A stretch of DNA of 64,000 nucleotides from assembly GCF_011927665.1 (NCBI RefSeq), contig NZ_JAATJA010000002.1:620001-684000 (forward strand). The letters are read 5' to 3'. The notes below the pieces were generated by a model. The model searched no databases. It saw only the letters and a program-made list of their open reading frames with translations, and was not told the origin of the DNA. This stretch comes from Desulfobaculum xiamenense (GTDB lineage Bacteria > Desulfobacterota > Desulfovibrionia > Desulfovibrionales > Desulfovibrionaceae). How positions within the stretch are numbered: position 1 is the stretch's first letter; the number at the start of each line of letters is the position of its first letter. The position numbers and the translations under genes are program-made. Of this stretch, positions 33,664-42,091 are shown in pieces.

Positions 33664-35850
33664 TCAGCCGAGGCCGACGAGCCTGCCGCCCTGATAGACG
33701 GCCACGGATACGGCAAAGGCGAAAGCGGTGTTGAAGGCAAGGGAGAACAGCGCCCATTTCCACGATCCCGCCTCGCCGCGGATGGCGACCAGCGTCACGA
33801 AGCAGGGGGCGTAGAGCAGGATGAACAGCATGAGTGCCGTGGCCCGCAGAGGCGACCACTCCGGGGACATGGCCAGGCGCTCGGCGAGGGAGGCCGAGGC
33901 GGAATCGCCGCTACCCAGCGAATATGCCGTGCCCAGCGTGGAGACGATGACTTCCTTGGCAGCCACGCCGCCCACGAGGGCGATGTTGGTGCGCCAGTCG
34001 AAGCCCGCCAGCGACGACACGCCCTCAAGGGCAGTGCCGATGCGTCCGGCGAAGGAGGTGCGAAGCGCGGCTTCGGCGCGCTGGCCCTCAATGCGGTCGC
34101 GCTGTCCGGCAAGGACCATCTCCGCGGACGAACCCGGCGTGGCCTCGGCCAACTGCGCGGCCACCTCGGCGGAGGCGGCGTCGAAGCGGGCGGCCTCGTC
34201 GTCGGGCAGGCCGGGGAAGGTCATCATGGTCCACAGCAGGACGGAAATGGCGAGAATGACCGTTCCGGCCTTCTTGATGTACTGCCACGTGCGTTCCCAT
34301 GTGTGGATCATCATGCCGCGGACGGTGGGGAAGCGGTAGGGCGGCAACTCCATGACGAACGGCGTGCTTGGGCCCTTGATGACCGTGGAGCGCAGGATGC
34401 GGGCCACCACGAGGGCGGAAGCCCATCCGGCGAGGGTGATGAGGAACAGCGCCGGGGCCTGATGGCGCGGGAAGAACACCCCGATGAGCAGGATGAACAC
34501 CGGCAGCTTGGCTCCGCAGGTCATGAATGGCGCGGTGAGCAGCGTGGCGAGCTTCTCGCGGCGGCTGCGCAGGGTGCGCGCGGCCATGACGCCGGGAACG
34601 GCGCATCCGCCGGCAATGCCGCCGGAGACGATGAAGGGCATCACCGAGCAGCCGTGCAGGCCGAAAATGCGGAACACGCGGTCCAGCATGTAGGCGATGC
34701 GCGCCATGTATCCTGAGTCTTCGAGGAAAGAGATGAAGAGAAAGATGAGCAGGATGAGCGGGACGAAGCTCAGTACGCCGCCCACGCCGTCGATGACGCC
34801 GGATACGAGAAGCGACTTGAGCAGACCGTCCGGCAGCGTGGCGGATACGGTGTCCGCCATCCATGCGAACAGGGCTTCCATCCAGCCCATGGGGATTTCG
34901 CCGAGGGAGAAGGTGAGCTTGTAGACGGCGAGCAGCACGCCGAACATGCCGAGCGGCCCGAGGAAGCGGTGCGTGAGCACGCGGTCCAGCTGGTCCGAAA
35001 AGTCGATGCGCTGGTGGTCCGTGCTACGGGTGAGCACGCCCTGCTTGAGCAGCGACGTGATGAAGCCGTAGCGATAGTCCGCGATGATGGCCTCGGGATA
35101 AGTCTTCAGCGTCTTCTGGCAGTGGTCGGCGACGTCGGCGGCCATGGCTTCGAGGCGGGCGGAAAGCTCTCCGGCGGCGCGGCCGTTGGCGACGATCTCC
35201 TCGTCGCCCTCCAGATACTTGAGCGCCAGCCAGCGCGCGGGATAGCGCTCGGCAAGGAAGCCTTCGGCCTCGATGAGCGCGGTCATCTCGCCAAGCGCGT
35301 GGTCGAGGTCCGGGCCGTAGGAGATGACGAGCTGTTCCCACCTGCCGCCGCGTTGCCGAGAGAATTCGGCGGTGCGACGCAGCAGAGTTTCCACGCCTTC
35401 GCCGGTGCGGGCCACGGTTTCCAGTACGGGCAGGCCCAGCAGTTCGGACAGGCGGGCGGAGTCGATGGTCATGCCATGGCGACGGGCCTCGTCCATCATG
35501 TTCAGGGCGAGGACCACCGGGATGCCCATCTCCAGAATCTGGACGGCGAGGTAGAGATTGCGCTCGATGGCCGAGGCGTTGAGCACGCTCACCACCACGT
35601 CGGGGCGTTCGTCCACCAGCACGTTTCGCGCGACGATCTCTTCCTGCGTGTAGGCGGTGAGGGAATAGGTGCCCGGGAGGTCTATGACCTGGAAGCGGGT
35701 CCCGTTGACCGAGGCCTGACCTTCCTTCTTCTCGACGGTGATGCCCGGATAGTTGCCCACATGCTGGCGCGCGCCGGTGATGGCGTTGAACATGGTGGTC
35801 TTTCCGGCATTGGGGTTGCCGGCGAGGGCGAGGCGGATGGTCTCGGTCAT
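33664..35850 (-). CDS. feoB: FeoB ferrous iron transporter
   Basis: A 728-residue inner-membrane protein. The N-terminal G domain has a P-loop near 10-18 (GNPNAGKTT), DLPGTYSL and NMMD. A spacer region (~170-270) leads to two Gate domains and about eight to nine helices. It imports Fe(II), needed heavily by a cytochrome-rich sulfate reducer. It follows feoA with a 3-nt gap. Confidence 0.96.
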   Translation of the reverse strand: MTETIRLALAGNPNAGKTTMFNAITGARQHVGNYPGITVEKKEGQASVNGTRFQVIDLPGTYSLTAYTQEEIVARNVLVDERPDVVVSVLNASAIERNLYLAVQILEMGIPVVLALNMMDEARRHGMTIDSARLSELLGLPVLETVARTGEGVETLLRRTAEFSRQRGGRWEQLVISYGPDLDHALGEMTALIEAEGFLAERYPARWLALKYLEGDEEIVANGRAAGELSARLEAMAADVADHCQKTLKTYPEAIIADYRYGFITSLLKQGVLTRSTDHQRIDFSDQLDRVLTHRFLGPLGMFGVLLAVYKLTFSLGEIPMGWMEALFAWMADTVSATLPDGLLKSLLVSGVIDGVGGVLSFVPLILLIFLFISFLEDSGYMARIAYMLDRVFRIFGLHGCSVMPFIVSGGIAGGCAVPGVMAARTLRSRREKLATLLTAPFMTCGAKLPVFILLIGVFFPRHQAPALFLITLAGWASALVVARILRSTVIKGPSTPFVMELPPYRFPTVRGMMIHTWERTWQYIKKAGTVILAISVLLWTMMTFPGLPDDEAARFDAASAEVAAQLAEATPGSSAEMVLAGQRDRIEGQRAEAALRTSFAGRIGTALEGVSSLAGFDWRTNIALVGGVAAKEVIVSTLGTAYSLGSGDSASASLAERLAMSPEWSPLRATALMLFILLYAPCFVTLVAIRGEAGSWKWALFSLAFNTAFAFAVSVAVYQGGRLVGLG

Positions 35851-35853
35851 GCG

Positions 35854-36093
35854 CTACTCCGCGATTTCGACGGTAATGTGGTCGGCCTCGTTGTTGCGAA
35901 GCGAGAGGGTGAAGCCCTTCATGCGCAGGGCCACGGGGTCGCGCAGCGGGGCGCGGCCGGTCACCTCGACCTCGGTTCCGGGGACGAGCCCCATGTCGCG
36001 GATGCGGCGGCCAAGCTCGCCGCTGGCACCGACGGTGCGGATGATGGCCTTCTGGCCGACCTGAAGTTGGCGCATATTGATGATGGTACCCAT
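35854..36093 (-). CDS. feoA: FeoA
   Basis: A 79-residue SH3-like protein with the typical DMGLVPGTEVEV motif. It is the cytoplasmic partner of FeoB. AAGGAG lies upstream of ATG 36093, and the stop is 3 nt before feoB. Confidence 0.92.
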   Translation of the reverse strand: MGTIINMRQLQVGQKAIIRTVGASGELGRRIRDMGLVPGTEVEVTGRAPLRDPVALRMKGFTLSLRNNEADHITVEIAE

Positions 36094-36308
36094 GTCGGGC
36101 GCTCCTTGGGGGCTGTGAACTGCGGCCTGCTGGCCGTGGCGAGGATTCGGGCGAAAACGATAAGATGCCGTGCTACGGCTTGTGGTGCCGTGTTGAGCTG
36201 GCGGGCCTAGCGGGCCTAGCGGGGGGAGCCTTTTCCCCGGACGGGGGTGTTCGCTCGGAGCGGGTCGCTCCGGTGCGCAGAGGGGACGAAAGGCGTGGAA
36301 ACATGGCG

Positions 36309-36518
36309 TCAGGCGGTCCGGGAATCCATGTCGGATACGAGCGTGGCCAGAATGTGCCGGGCCATGCCGTCTCCGAGGACGAGGTCGCAGTCCCGCACGC
36401 GCAGGCAGCACGAGCCGGGACCATTGGAACAGATCTCCGCGACGGTGCCCGGCGTGAGGCCCATGGCCAGCACGCGGCAGCGCTCGCGCGGGCAGACCCG
36501 GATTTCCGAGATGGTCAC
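36309..36518 (-). CDS. Second, cysteine-rich FeoA-domain protein
   Basis: A 69-residue FeoA-like protein (VTISEIRVCPRERC start, AMGLTPGTVAEI core) with six cysteines, unusual for FeoA. The GTG at 36518 is chosen: GGAAG lies 4 nt upstream and it aligns with normal FeoA starts. The in-frame ATG at 36587 is the alternative but lies at the predicted transcript start. It is the first feo gene after the Fur-box promoter, 215 bp before feoA. Confidence 0.75.
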   Translation of the reverse strand: MTISEIRVCPRERCRVLAMGLTPGTVAEICSNGPGSCCLRVRDCDLVLGDGMARHILATLVSDMDSRTA

Positions 36519-36594
36519 TCGGCTTCCGCCTGGATAGTCGCACAGAGAACGACCTGCGAGGTTGCGATGACACTTGCGTTTCCACATGAGTTGA

Positions 36595-36623
36595 GAACTA
36601 GTTTCAATGAGAATGAATGTCAA
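36595..36623 (-). promoter_or_regulatory. Fur-box promoter of the feo operon
   Basis: On the minus strand TTGACA (36623-36618) with a weak -10 17 bp on. Overlapping it, TGAGAATGAATGTCA (plus strand, 36608-36622) matches the TGATAATNATTATCA Fur dyad at 11 of 14 positions. Confidence 0.65.
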
Positions 36624-36754
36624 GAGCCGTGGATGGAGAAGGGCGAGAAGCCTTTGGGAAACAAGCGGATTGCATGTCGGAACAGGGGGTTGCGTCTGCG
36701 GAAAAAGCTTGGGGCGACGGATGCCCTGAAGAGGGCGAATGGCGTTGACGGCGG

Positions 36755-37903
36755 CTACGAGGATGGTGGGACAAGGATGGAGAGTCCGTCGTCGCTTTTC
36801 TGCACGGTCGGTTTGCGTGACGGCGGAGCCGTGAGGTCGAGCACGACGCGCAGCTTGTCGGCATGGATGCCGGTGCGCACGGCGCGGACGATGCCTTTGT
36901 CCACGGGAATGCGCGTGGCACCCCGGTATTCCCACGTACCGGGGAGATCCACCACCAGCCGGGGAGGATCGGCGAGGAGATAGGACCGGACGCTTTCAAT
37001 GGGGGCTGTCGAGCGCAGGGTGATGGTGACGACGCGCGCGCCGTCGGCGCTGGCGATAGTGGTGGCCACGGCGGGGCTGGTCGGCTGCTTTGGGCGTTGC
37101 GTTGGGCTGGCCGGAACGGCTGGCGCGGCCTTCTGCGTCGCCGGGGGCGCTGTCGGGAGCGGCTTGGGTGCTTGCGCCGTACGGGTCGTGTTGGAGGCGA
37201 GGGGTGTGGGGGCTGGCGCTGTCGCCACAGGGGCTGGAGCCTGCATGGAGCGGGCTGGCGGTTCGGGAGTCGCGATGTGGCGCGGGGATGGGGGCACCGG
37301 GGCGGTGCCGGATGGCGACGCCGACTGGCCGGGCATGGCGATGCCGCGCAGAATGTCATCATCGTTGGGCAGGGCGGAAGCGATGGGCGCGGGGGCGTCC
37401 GCCAGTGTGGTTTCCGTGACGCCGAGGGCGTCGTGGCGCGTCGGCGTGGCAGATGGGGCGGCAGGCTCGGCTGCTGGGGGGGCGAGCGGGGGCGACGCCG
37501 AGTGATCCGGCTGGGCGGGGCGAGCCGGTGATGTCTTGGCGGCGGGCTGTTTCGGGGCTGGCGCGGCGTCCGCAACGTGGGCCGGGGCCTCGGCGATGGG
37601 GAGCGTGGGCTGAGAGATGGGCTGCGGCGCGGGGGCCGTGTAGTGCGTGATGAGGCGTTCGATGGTGGCGAGCGGCGCGTTGAGTGAGTCGGTCAGCCAG
37701 AGTACGCCGCCCGCGGCGGCGATGAGCCATGCAAGAGTGAACAGCAACGCCGTCTGTGGCGTGTATCCGCCGGACACGCGCCAGTCGCTGTTGCCGCAGC
37801 GGACGCAGCGATAGGGCGCGTAGGGAAGCATGTTGAGAATCCGACCCAGTCCGGACGGAACGATGGCGACCATGAGGTCGTGGCCGCATTCGCTGCATTT
37901 CAC
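36755..37903 (-). CDS. Zinc-ribbon, membrane-anchored AMIN-domain protein
   Basis: A 382-residue protein: N-terminal zinc ribbon (CSECG and CVRCG, residues ~3-36), one membrane helix (~46-66), about 220 residues of Pro/Ala-rich linker, and a C-terminal AMIN domain (~290-380) of the type that binds cell-wall or secretin components. The GTG at 37903 was selected (AGGAAG 6 nt upstream). The topology would put the zinc ribbon in the cytoplasm and AMIN in the periplasm. Function unknown. Confidence 0.8.
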   Translation of the reverse strand: MKCSECGHDLMVAIVPSGLGRILNMLPYAPYRCVRCGNSDWRVSGGYTPQTALLFTLAWLIAAAGGVLWLTDSLNAPLATIERLITHYTAPAPQPISQPTLPIAEAPAHVADAAPAPKQPAAKTSPARPAQPDHSASPPLAPPAAEPAAPSATPTRHDALGVTETTLADAPAPIASALPNDDDILRGIAMPGQSASPSGTAPVPPSPRHIATPEPPARSMQAPAPVATAPAPTPLASNTTRTAQAPKPLPTAPPATQKAAPAVPASPTQRPKQPTSPAVATTIASADGARVVTITLRSTAPIESVRSYLLADPPRLVVDLPGTWEYRGATRIPVDKGIVRAVRTGIHADKLRVVLDLTAPPSRKPTVQKSDDGLSILVPPSS

Positions 37904-37978
37904 GGCGCGCTTCCTGTGTGGGCTGTGTGTTGCTGATGAATGGGTTGCGGACGATGTGTCCGTGGAGTAACATCGCAT

Positions 37979-38006
37979 AGTGTAACGCCTTTCGGCGTGA
38001 GTTCAA
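37979..38006 (-). promoter_or_regulatory. Candidate promoter of the AMIN gene
   Basis: TTGAAC (38006-38001), 16-bp spacer containing a small hairpin (ACGCC/GGCGT), and TACACT (37984-37979) on the minus strand, about 70 nt before the start codon. Confidence 0.45.
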
Positions 38007-38132
38007 GGGCTTTGTGGACGCACGGGCGGCGAGTCCCGCATCCCGGAGCCGAGGACGGGCGCAGGCGAAGGCTGGATCCGGCGAAAAGGCATGCGCATGG
38101 AATCCTTGCCGACAAATTTTTGCGAACTCTGC

Positions 38133-38161
38133 TTGACAAACCGGCCCCGAAGCACATATTC
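38133..38161 (+). promoter_or_regulatory. tRNA-Ser promoter
   Basis: TTGACA (38133-38138), 17-bp spacer and ATATTC (38156-38161), placed 41 bp before the tRNA. Confidence 0.55.
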
Positions 38162-38202
38162 GAGACGTCCGTTCGCTACGGAATCCGTGGCGACGTTTCC
38201 TT

Positions 38203-38293
38203 GGAGAGGTGGCCGAGCTGGCTGAAGGCGCACCCCTGCTAAGGGTGTATAGGGGGAACCCTATCGAGAGTTCAAATCTCTCCCTCTCCGCCA
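38203..38293 (+). tRNA. tRNA-Ser (anticodon GCT)
   Basis: A 91-nt class II tRNA. The acceptor arms GGAGAGG and CCTCTCC pair, the discriminator is G and CCA is encoded. The anticodon loop reads CTGCTAA with anticodon GCT, there is a long variable arm, and the T arm contains GTTCAAATC. It reads AGC/AGU serine codons. Confidence 0.96.
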
Positions 38294-38300
38294 AGATTGC

Positions 38301-38333
38301 AAAGGGCCACGGCATACGCCGTGGCCCTTTTGT
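38301..38333 (+). terminator. tRNA terminator
   Basis: AAAGGGCCACGGC-ATAC-GCCGTGGCCCTTT followed by TGTATTTT, immediately after the tRNA. Confidence 0.92.
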
Positions 38334-38436
38334 ATTTTCATTAGGGCAGTTTCTGTCTATCCAACGTATGCTTTGTGTGTATTATGATATGATGCGGCTT
38401 TATATGTTGCTTCGGAAACATAGGAGTCGTGTTCTA

Positions 38437-38724
38437 ATGGGTAAGAAAAAGGATACATGGAGAGCGTTTGCGGCGCGGCATCATTTGAAGGTAGAGCATG
38501 GGGCATGGCGTGATGGAGGGGCGTGGTTTCATCCTCTAAAAGCGTTTCCGGCTTTTTTGGGGGATGAAGGTGGATACGTTTGGTTTGAAACAAAGCAAGA
38601 GTATGAAAATGCTGGGAAAGCTGGGTACATTAGAATCGGTGTGGAAATAAATGTGCCCAAGGGTATTAGACATATTCCAGGTTATATTAAAATTATGAAG
38701 GACTTCGAACAAAAATACGATTGA
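38437..38724 (+). CDS. Small protein of unknown function, AT-rich
   Basis: A 95-residue basic protein with no signal peptide or membrane segment. It contains a Trp/Gly-rich centre and a C-terminal block ending IPGYIKIMKDFEQKYD. I do not recognise the family. The ATG at 38437 has TAGGAG 10 nt upstream. Codon usage is much AT-richer than the flanking genes, and it lies directly behind the tRNA-Ser, a common landing site for integrated DNA, so recent acquisition is likely. A terminator follows. Confidence 0.6.
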   Translation: MGKKKDTWRAFAARHHLKVEHGAWRDGGAWFHPLKAFPAFLGDEGGYVWFETKQEYENAGKAGYIRIGVEINVPKGIRHIPGYIKIMKDFEQKYD

Positions 38725-38757
38725 GTTGTCTGTTCCCTTTCTTCAAATTTAAGCAGG

Positions 38758-38795
38758 AAAGGCCTACGGTTTCGAATCAAGCTGTAGGCCTTTGT
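38758..38795 (+). terminator. Terminator after the small unknown gene
   Basis: AAAGGCCTAC and GTAGGCCTTT form a 10-bp stem around a 15-nt loop, followed by GTTGT. Confidence 0.75.
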
Positions 38796-38975
38796 TGTAT
38801 TTTTCGATGGGATTTTTGGGCGTTGGCGTTTGGGCGCTGTTTTCAGGGTGCATCTGCGCCGACGGGGAGTGCGTAAGCGTAGTTGCGGTTGCACCTGTCG
38901 ATGGGGCGTGCGTTTCGCGGTACAACTCCAAGCTTTGAAGGCCGCGCTGCATTTCGTTGTCGCTGACGGAAGGGA

Positions 38976-39018
38976 ACCCCCATGGTCTGCGCCTGTTGCG
39001 GCGCGGACCATGGGGGTT
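38976..39018 (-). terminator. Hairpin ending the exported-protein operon
   Basis: AACCCCCATGGTC and its complement with a further GC-rich inner stem form a very stable hairpin 13 nt past the last gene of the minus-strand cluster. The following sequence is only modestly T-rich. The rest of the 38796-39030 gap holds nothing I recognise. Confidence 0.65.
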
Positions 39019-39030
39019 GAAGCTGAGGAA

Positions 39031-40674
39031 TTACCAGACCATGTCGTCCTGGCCTGCTCCGCTGTATGCTCCACCGTTGGCTGGAGAACTCCCTGCAGGA
39101 GCCTGATGGTTTTGTTGTGTGGGGTTGTTTCCGCCTGCGGCCGTTTGATCACCGGTTGCGCTGGTTGTTTTCGCTGTCGTGTATGCGGATGTGTTGTGTT
39201 CCGCCCGGTCGATAGCCTCTTCGTGTCCTGCCTTGGTTCCCTTCGCCGTTTGCTGCGCCTTGATGTCCAGTATTCGTGAAATGTAATTGGATTCTTCCAT
39301 GAACAAGGCGTCGCGGGCAGAGCTTCCGCTGGCGGCATAAATCGCGACGTAGATATTCTGACCGGACAACGGGTGCTTGAGTACATTCCCGTATATCCTT
39401 TGGATTCCGTTTATGTGCCGGCCTTCGATGCTTTGCTTCAGCGTGGATGCATAGCTTTCCGCGGCGGCCGATGTGTCGTGTTCGGTTCCCGAATAGGTTT
39501 CCATCATCTGCTCGGCGACCTTGTGCGAGCTTACGTCTGCAAAGATGGCCGTGGCCACTTCCTTCTTGGCAATTTGTTCGGCGATGCCGCGTCCCCGTTT
39601 TTCCGAACTTGCCGAGCCGCCGACGGCTGCTGCGCCGATGCCGATGAAGTGGACCTGTCCCTGATTGTCGCGAAAACGGCGGCCGCCAGTGGACGTTGCC
39701 CAATTGTTGCCCTTGACCCACTGACTCAATGTGCATTTGCCGGGAGGAACAGGGGTGGGCTCGCCCTTGAGAAAACTGCGGACCACGGATTCCATCTTTT
39801 TGCTCCATAGCGTGATGATGGCGATACGATAGCGCTGTTCCGTTTCATCCCACGCTTCGAACTGGGCACAGGTCGTGGCTCCCAATAGGGGCATGGAGGA
39901 CATGGTTTCGACCTTGCTAGAGAGCGTTTCCTGCTTTGCGCCCTTGCGCGTCTTGAGTTCCGATTCTATGCGTTGGTAGTCGTTTTGCGCTTCGGCGTAG
40001 CGAGCTTTGACTTCCTCGTATCTCTTCTTTTTTTCATCGGCGATTTGTTGGCTTGAGTACTTGCCGTCAAGTTTTTTGATCGCCGCATCCATGAGCGCCT
40101 TGAAGCGGTCGCCGAAGGTGATTCCCTGCAGTACGTTGGCCTCCGAGGCATCGACCTCGGCCAGTAATTTCGCGACGCGAGCGCGCTGCGCTTCCATCTT
40201 GCGTTCGAGTTTGTCGAGCTCTTCCTTGAAGAGAGCATTGAGATCTGTGCCGGGGGTGCTCGCTTCATCCATGACACTCATCTCGGTGCGAATGAATTCG
40301 ATGATGCGGGACTTTCCGTCGAGAACCGCCTCCATGCTCTTCAGTGAACGCTTTGTGATGAACGTGTCGTCGTATGACGGGTCCTCGGAGTCGAAGGCCG
40401 CTTCACCGATTGAAACGTAAACTTGTTTGTCTTCATTCCATCCTTCGTAAACGCCGGAGCGCTCAAGGTACTCGTCAACCATGTCCCGGATACTTTTCTG
40501 GGGGACGACTTCCGGCGCTTGGGCTTCGGTGATTTTTTGGGTGACCTGAAGTTCTGTGCTCTGAGTCGCGTCATTGGGCGTGTATTCGACGCATTCGGCT
40601 GTACAGGGCCAGACGCAGCCGAGTGTGAGCAGGCAGAGAATCGAGCCGAGGACGAGATTCCTTGCTGGTTTCAT
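39031..40674 (-). CDS. Exported protein with two LPP20-like modules
   Basis: A 547-residue protein with a signal peptide (~1-25; LTLGC could be a lipobox). Two segments fit the LPP20-like pattern: one near 80-135 (KQVYVSIGEAAF onward) and one near 345-460 (VHFIGIGAAAVG onward). They flank a coiled-coil centre (~150-250). The C-terminal ~60 residues are low-complexity Ala/Gly/Gln/Asn. Similarity to a DUF6844-type family is possible but I cannot verify it. Its ATG overlaps the stop of the preceding gene (ATGA). It is the last gene of the six-gene operon. Function unknown; a periplasmic or outer-membrane location is inferred. Confidence 0.8.
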   Translation of the reverse strand: MKPARNLVLGSILCLLTLGCVWPCTAECVEYTPNDATQSTELQVTQKITEAQAPEVVPQKSIRDMVDEYLERSGVYEGWNEDKQVYVSIGEAAFDSEDPSYDDTFITKRSLKSMEAVLDGKSRIIEFIRTEMSVMDEASTPGTDLNALFKEELDKLERKMEAQRARVAKLLAEVDASEANVLQGITFGDRFKALMDAAIKKLDGKYSSQQIADEKKKRYEEVKARYAEAQNDYQRIESELKTRKGAKQETLSSKVETMSSMPLLGATTCAQFEAWDETEQRYRIAIITLWSKKMESVVRSFLKGEPTPVPPGKCTLSQWVKGNNWATSTGGRRFRDNQGQVHFIGIGAAAVGGSASSEKRGRGIAEQIAKKEVATAIFADVSSHKVAEQMMETYSGTEHDTSAAAESYASTLKQSIEGRHINGIQRIYGNVLKHPLSGQNIYVAIYAASGSSARDALFMEESNYISRILDIKAQQTAKGTKAGHEEAIDRAEHNTSAYTTAKTTSATGDQTAAGGNNPTQQNHQAPAGSSPANGGAYSGAGQDDMVW

Positions 40675-42087
40675 TTCGTGCAGCTCCTAAATTTTGAAGA
40701 GATTTTCAGCAAAGTCGGATTGTCGCGATCGAGATTTGCGTTGTGGGCAAAGGCGATGATGCGACGAGCGGTTTCAGTTTGCCCGAGTTCGATGTGGGCC
40801 TGTGCAAGATGACCCAGTGTTTCGGCGTCGAGCGGGTTGAAGTGGAGCATTTCGAGATACGTGAAAATGGCTTCTCGCCATTGGCGTTCAGCCATGAGGA
40901 TGGCTCCGAGATAGTCCCAGATCTCGCGGTTCGCGGGAGAGGACTCAAGCGACTTGAGGAGGAGGCGTTTCGTGGCGGGGAGGTCGGTCCCTGCGTGGAA
41001 GAGCCGTTTTGCCTCGTCGAATTCGGACGTGGATGCGCTGGATATGTCGTCTCCGAAGCGTAGCCCCCCAAGTGAGGTGTATGCAGTCGTGAATACGTTG
41101 CCGTCTGGTGCATGGGGCGATGTCCGAGCAAGGCTGGCAAAGTCGCGGTCGTTTCCGGTCAGCGCGATCATCTTGTTGATAAGTTTGGAGTGCGCCTGCC
41201 CACTGTCGGCCAGCGCCAATTCAAGCAGGGCAAATGCCTGCTCCGGGATGTCAGTTCGTTCTGCAATTCGTTCGAGGACTTCGTGGCAGCCGGGCAGGAG
41301 TTCCAGTATGTCGTCATTCGGTTGCAGATGGCCCTCCAGGAGTGCGCGGAGGCTTCTGCGTTGTTCGAATGCGTTGGGGTGGAAGGTATAGTTTACAGTG
41401 TGTTGTGCACTGTTCATGTCCTGGAGGGCACAACGCGCGGCGAGCTGGTGCAGACCAGATTCCCAGAGGATGCACGCGAGGGTTTTGAAATCGCGGTGTC
41501 GTACGGCCTCGGACGTGATTGCGGCGAGTAGCGCCTGTGGGTTGTCTTGTTTGGACTTTGCCTCTTGGCGCAAGGAGTTGAGTTCTCGGGTGGGAATGGC
41601 GATTGCGTATCGGTAGGTTCCCCGTGAAAGCGAGTCCTCAAGGATGTGGCCAGATGTCGTGAGTGCGGAGGGCAGGCGCGTCGATCTTTCCCATTCTCGC
41701 GTGAGGAGCGTGTTGAGTCGCGCGGAAATGCCTTGATCCGTTCGAAAAGAGGGCAATGCTGTGCTGGCGATATGCTTTCGAATGAGCTTCCGAAATTCAA
41801 TCAGAGCTGCATTGTGCAGTTCTCGTCGGGTTTTTGTTTGTCTGGCGGCGGGGATTTCGATGATGAAACAGGTGCACTCCTGAAGTTGATAGGTGCCTTG
41901 TGAGCGTTCGGACAGTGTCCGTCTGTATTCGCCAGCGAGGTTCATCGCCTCGTCGGGCGGAGTGCAATGGCCCTGCCCCCCCCGCCGCAAGGCAGAGAAG
42001 GATGGCGATCACCGCTGCATACAGATGCCGAGGCATCACGCGGGGGGCAGGGCCTTTATGATGTGTTTCTGGCGCAGGCAGCTGCAT
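40671..42087 (-). CDS. TPR-containing exported protein, split by a G8 tract
   Basis: The main frame (to 40671) encodes ~430 residues ending in about three TPR-like repeats (~residues 330-425 of the joined protein), but it has no signal peptide or ribosome site. The overlapping frame from 42087 (or ATG 42036) encodes a clear signal peptide (MPRHLYAAVIAILLCLAAGG). The frames meet at eight consecutive G on the minus strand (41983-41976); seven G would join them. This could be a real mutation, phase variation or an assembly error. Without a shift, translation might begin at ATG 41945 as a cytoplasmic form. It starts 4 nt after the CsgG-like gene and overlaps the next start. Confidence 0.65.
41976..41983 (-). 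repeat. Homopolymer G8 tract at signal-peptide junction
   Basis: Eight C on the plus strand (eight G in the mRNA sense). It lies exactly where the signal-peptide frame must switch to the TPR frame. It is a candidate slipped-strand site. Confidence 0.8.
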
Positions 42088-42091
42088 GTTG

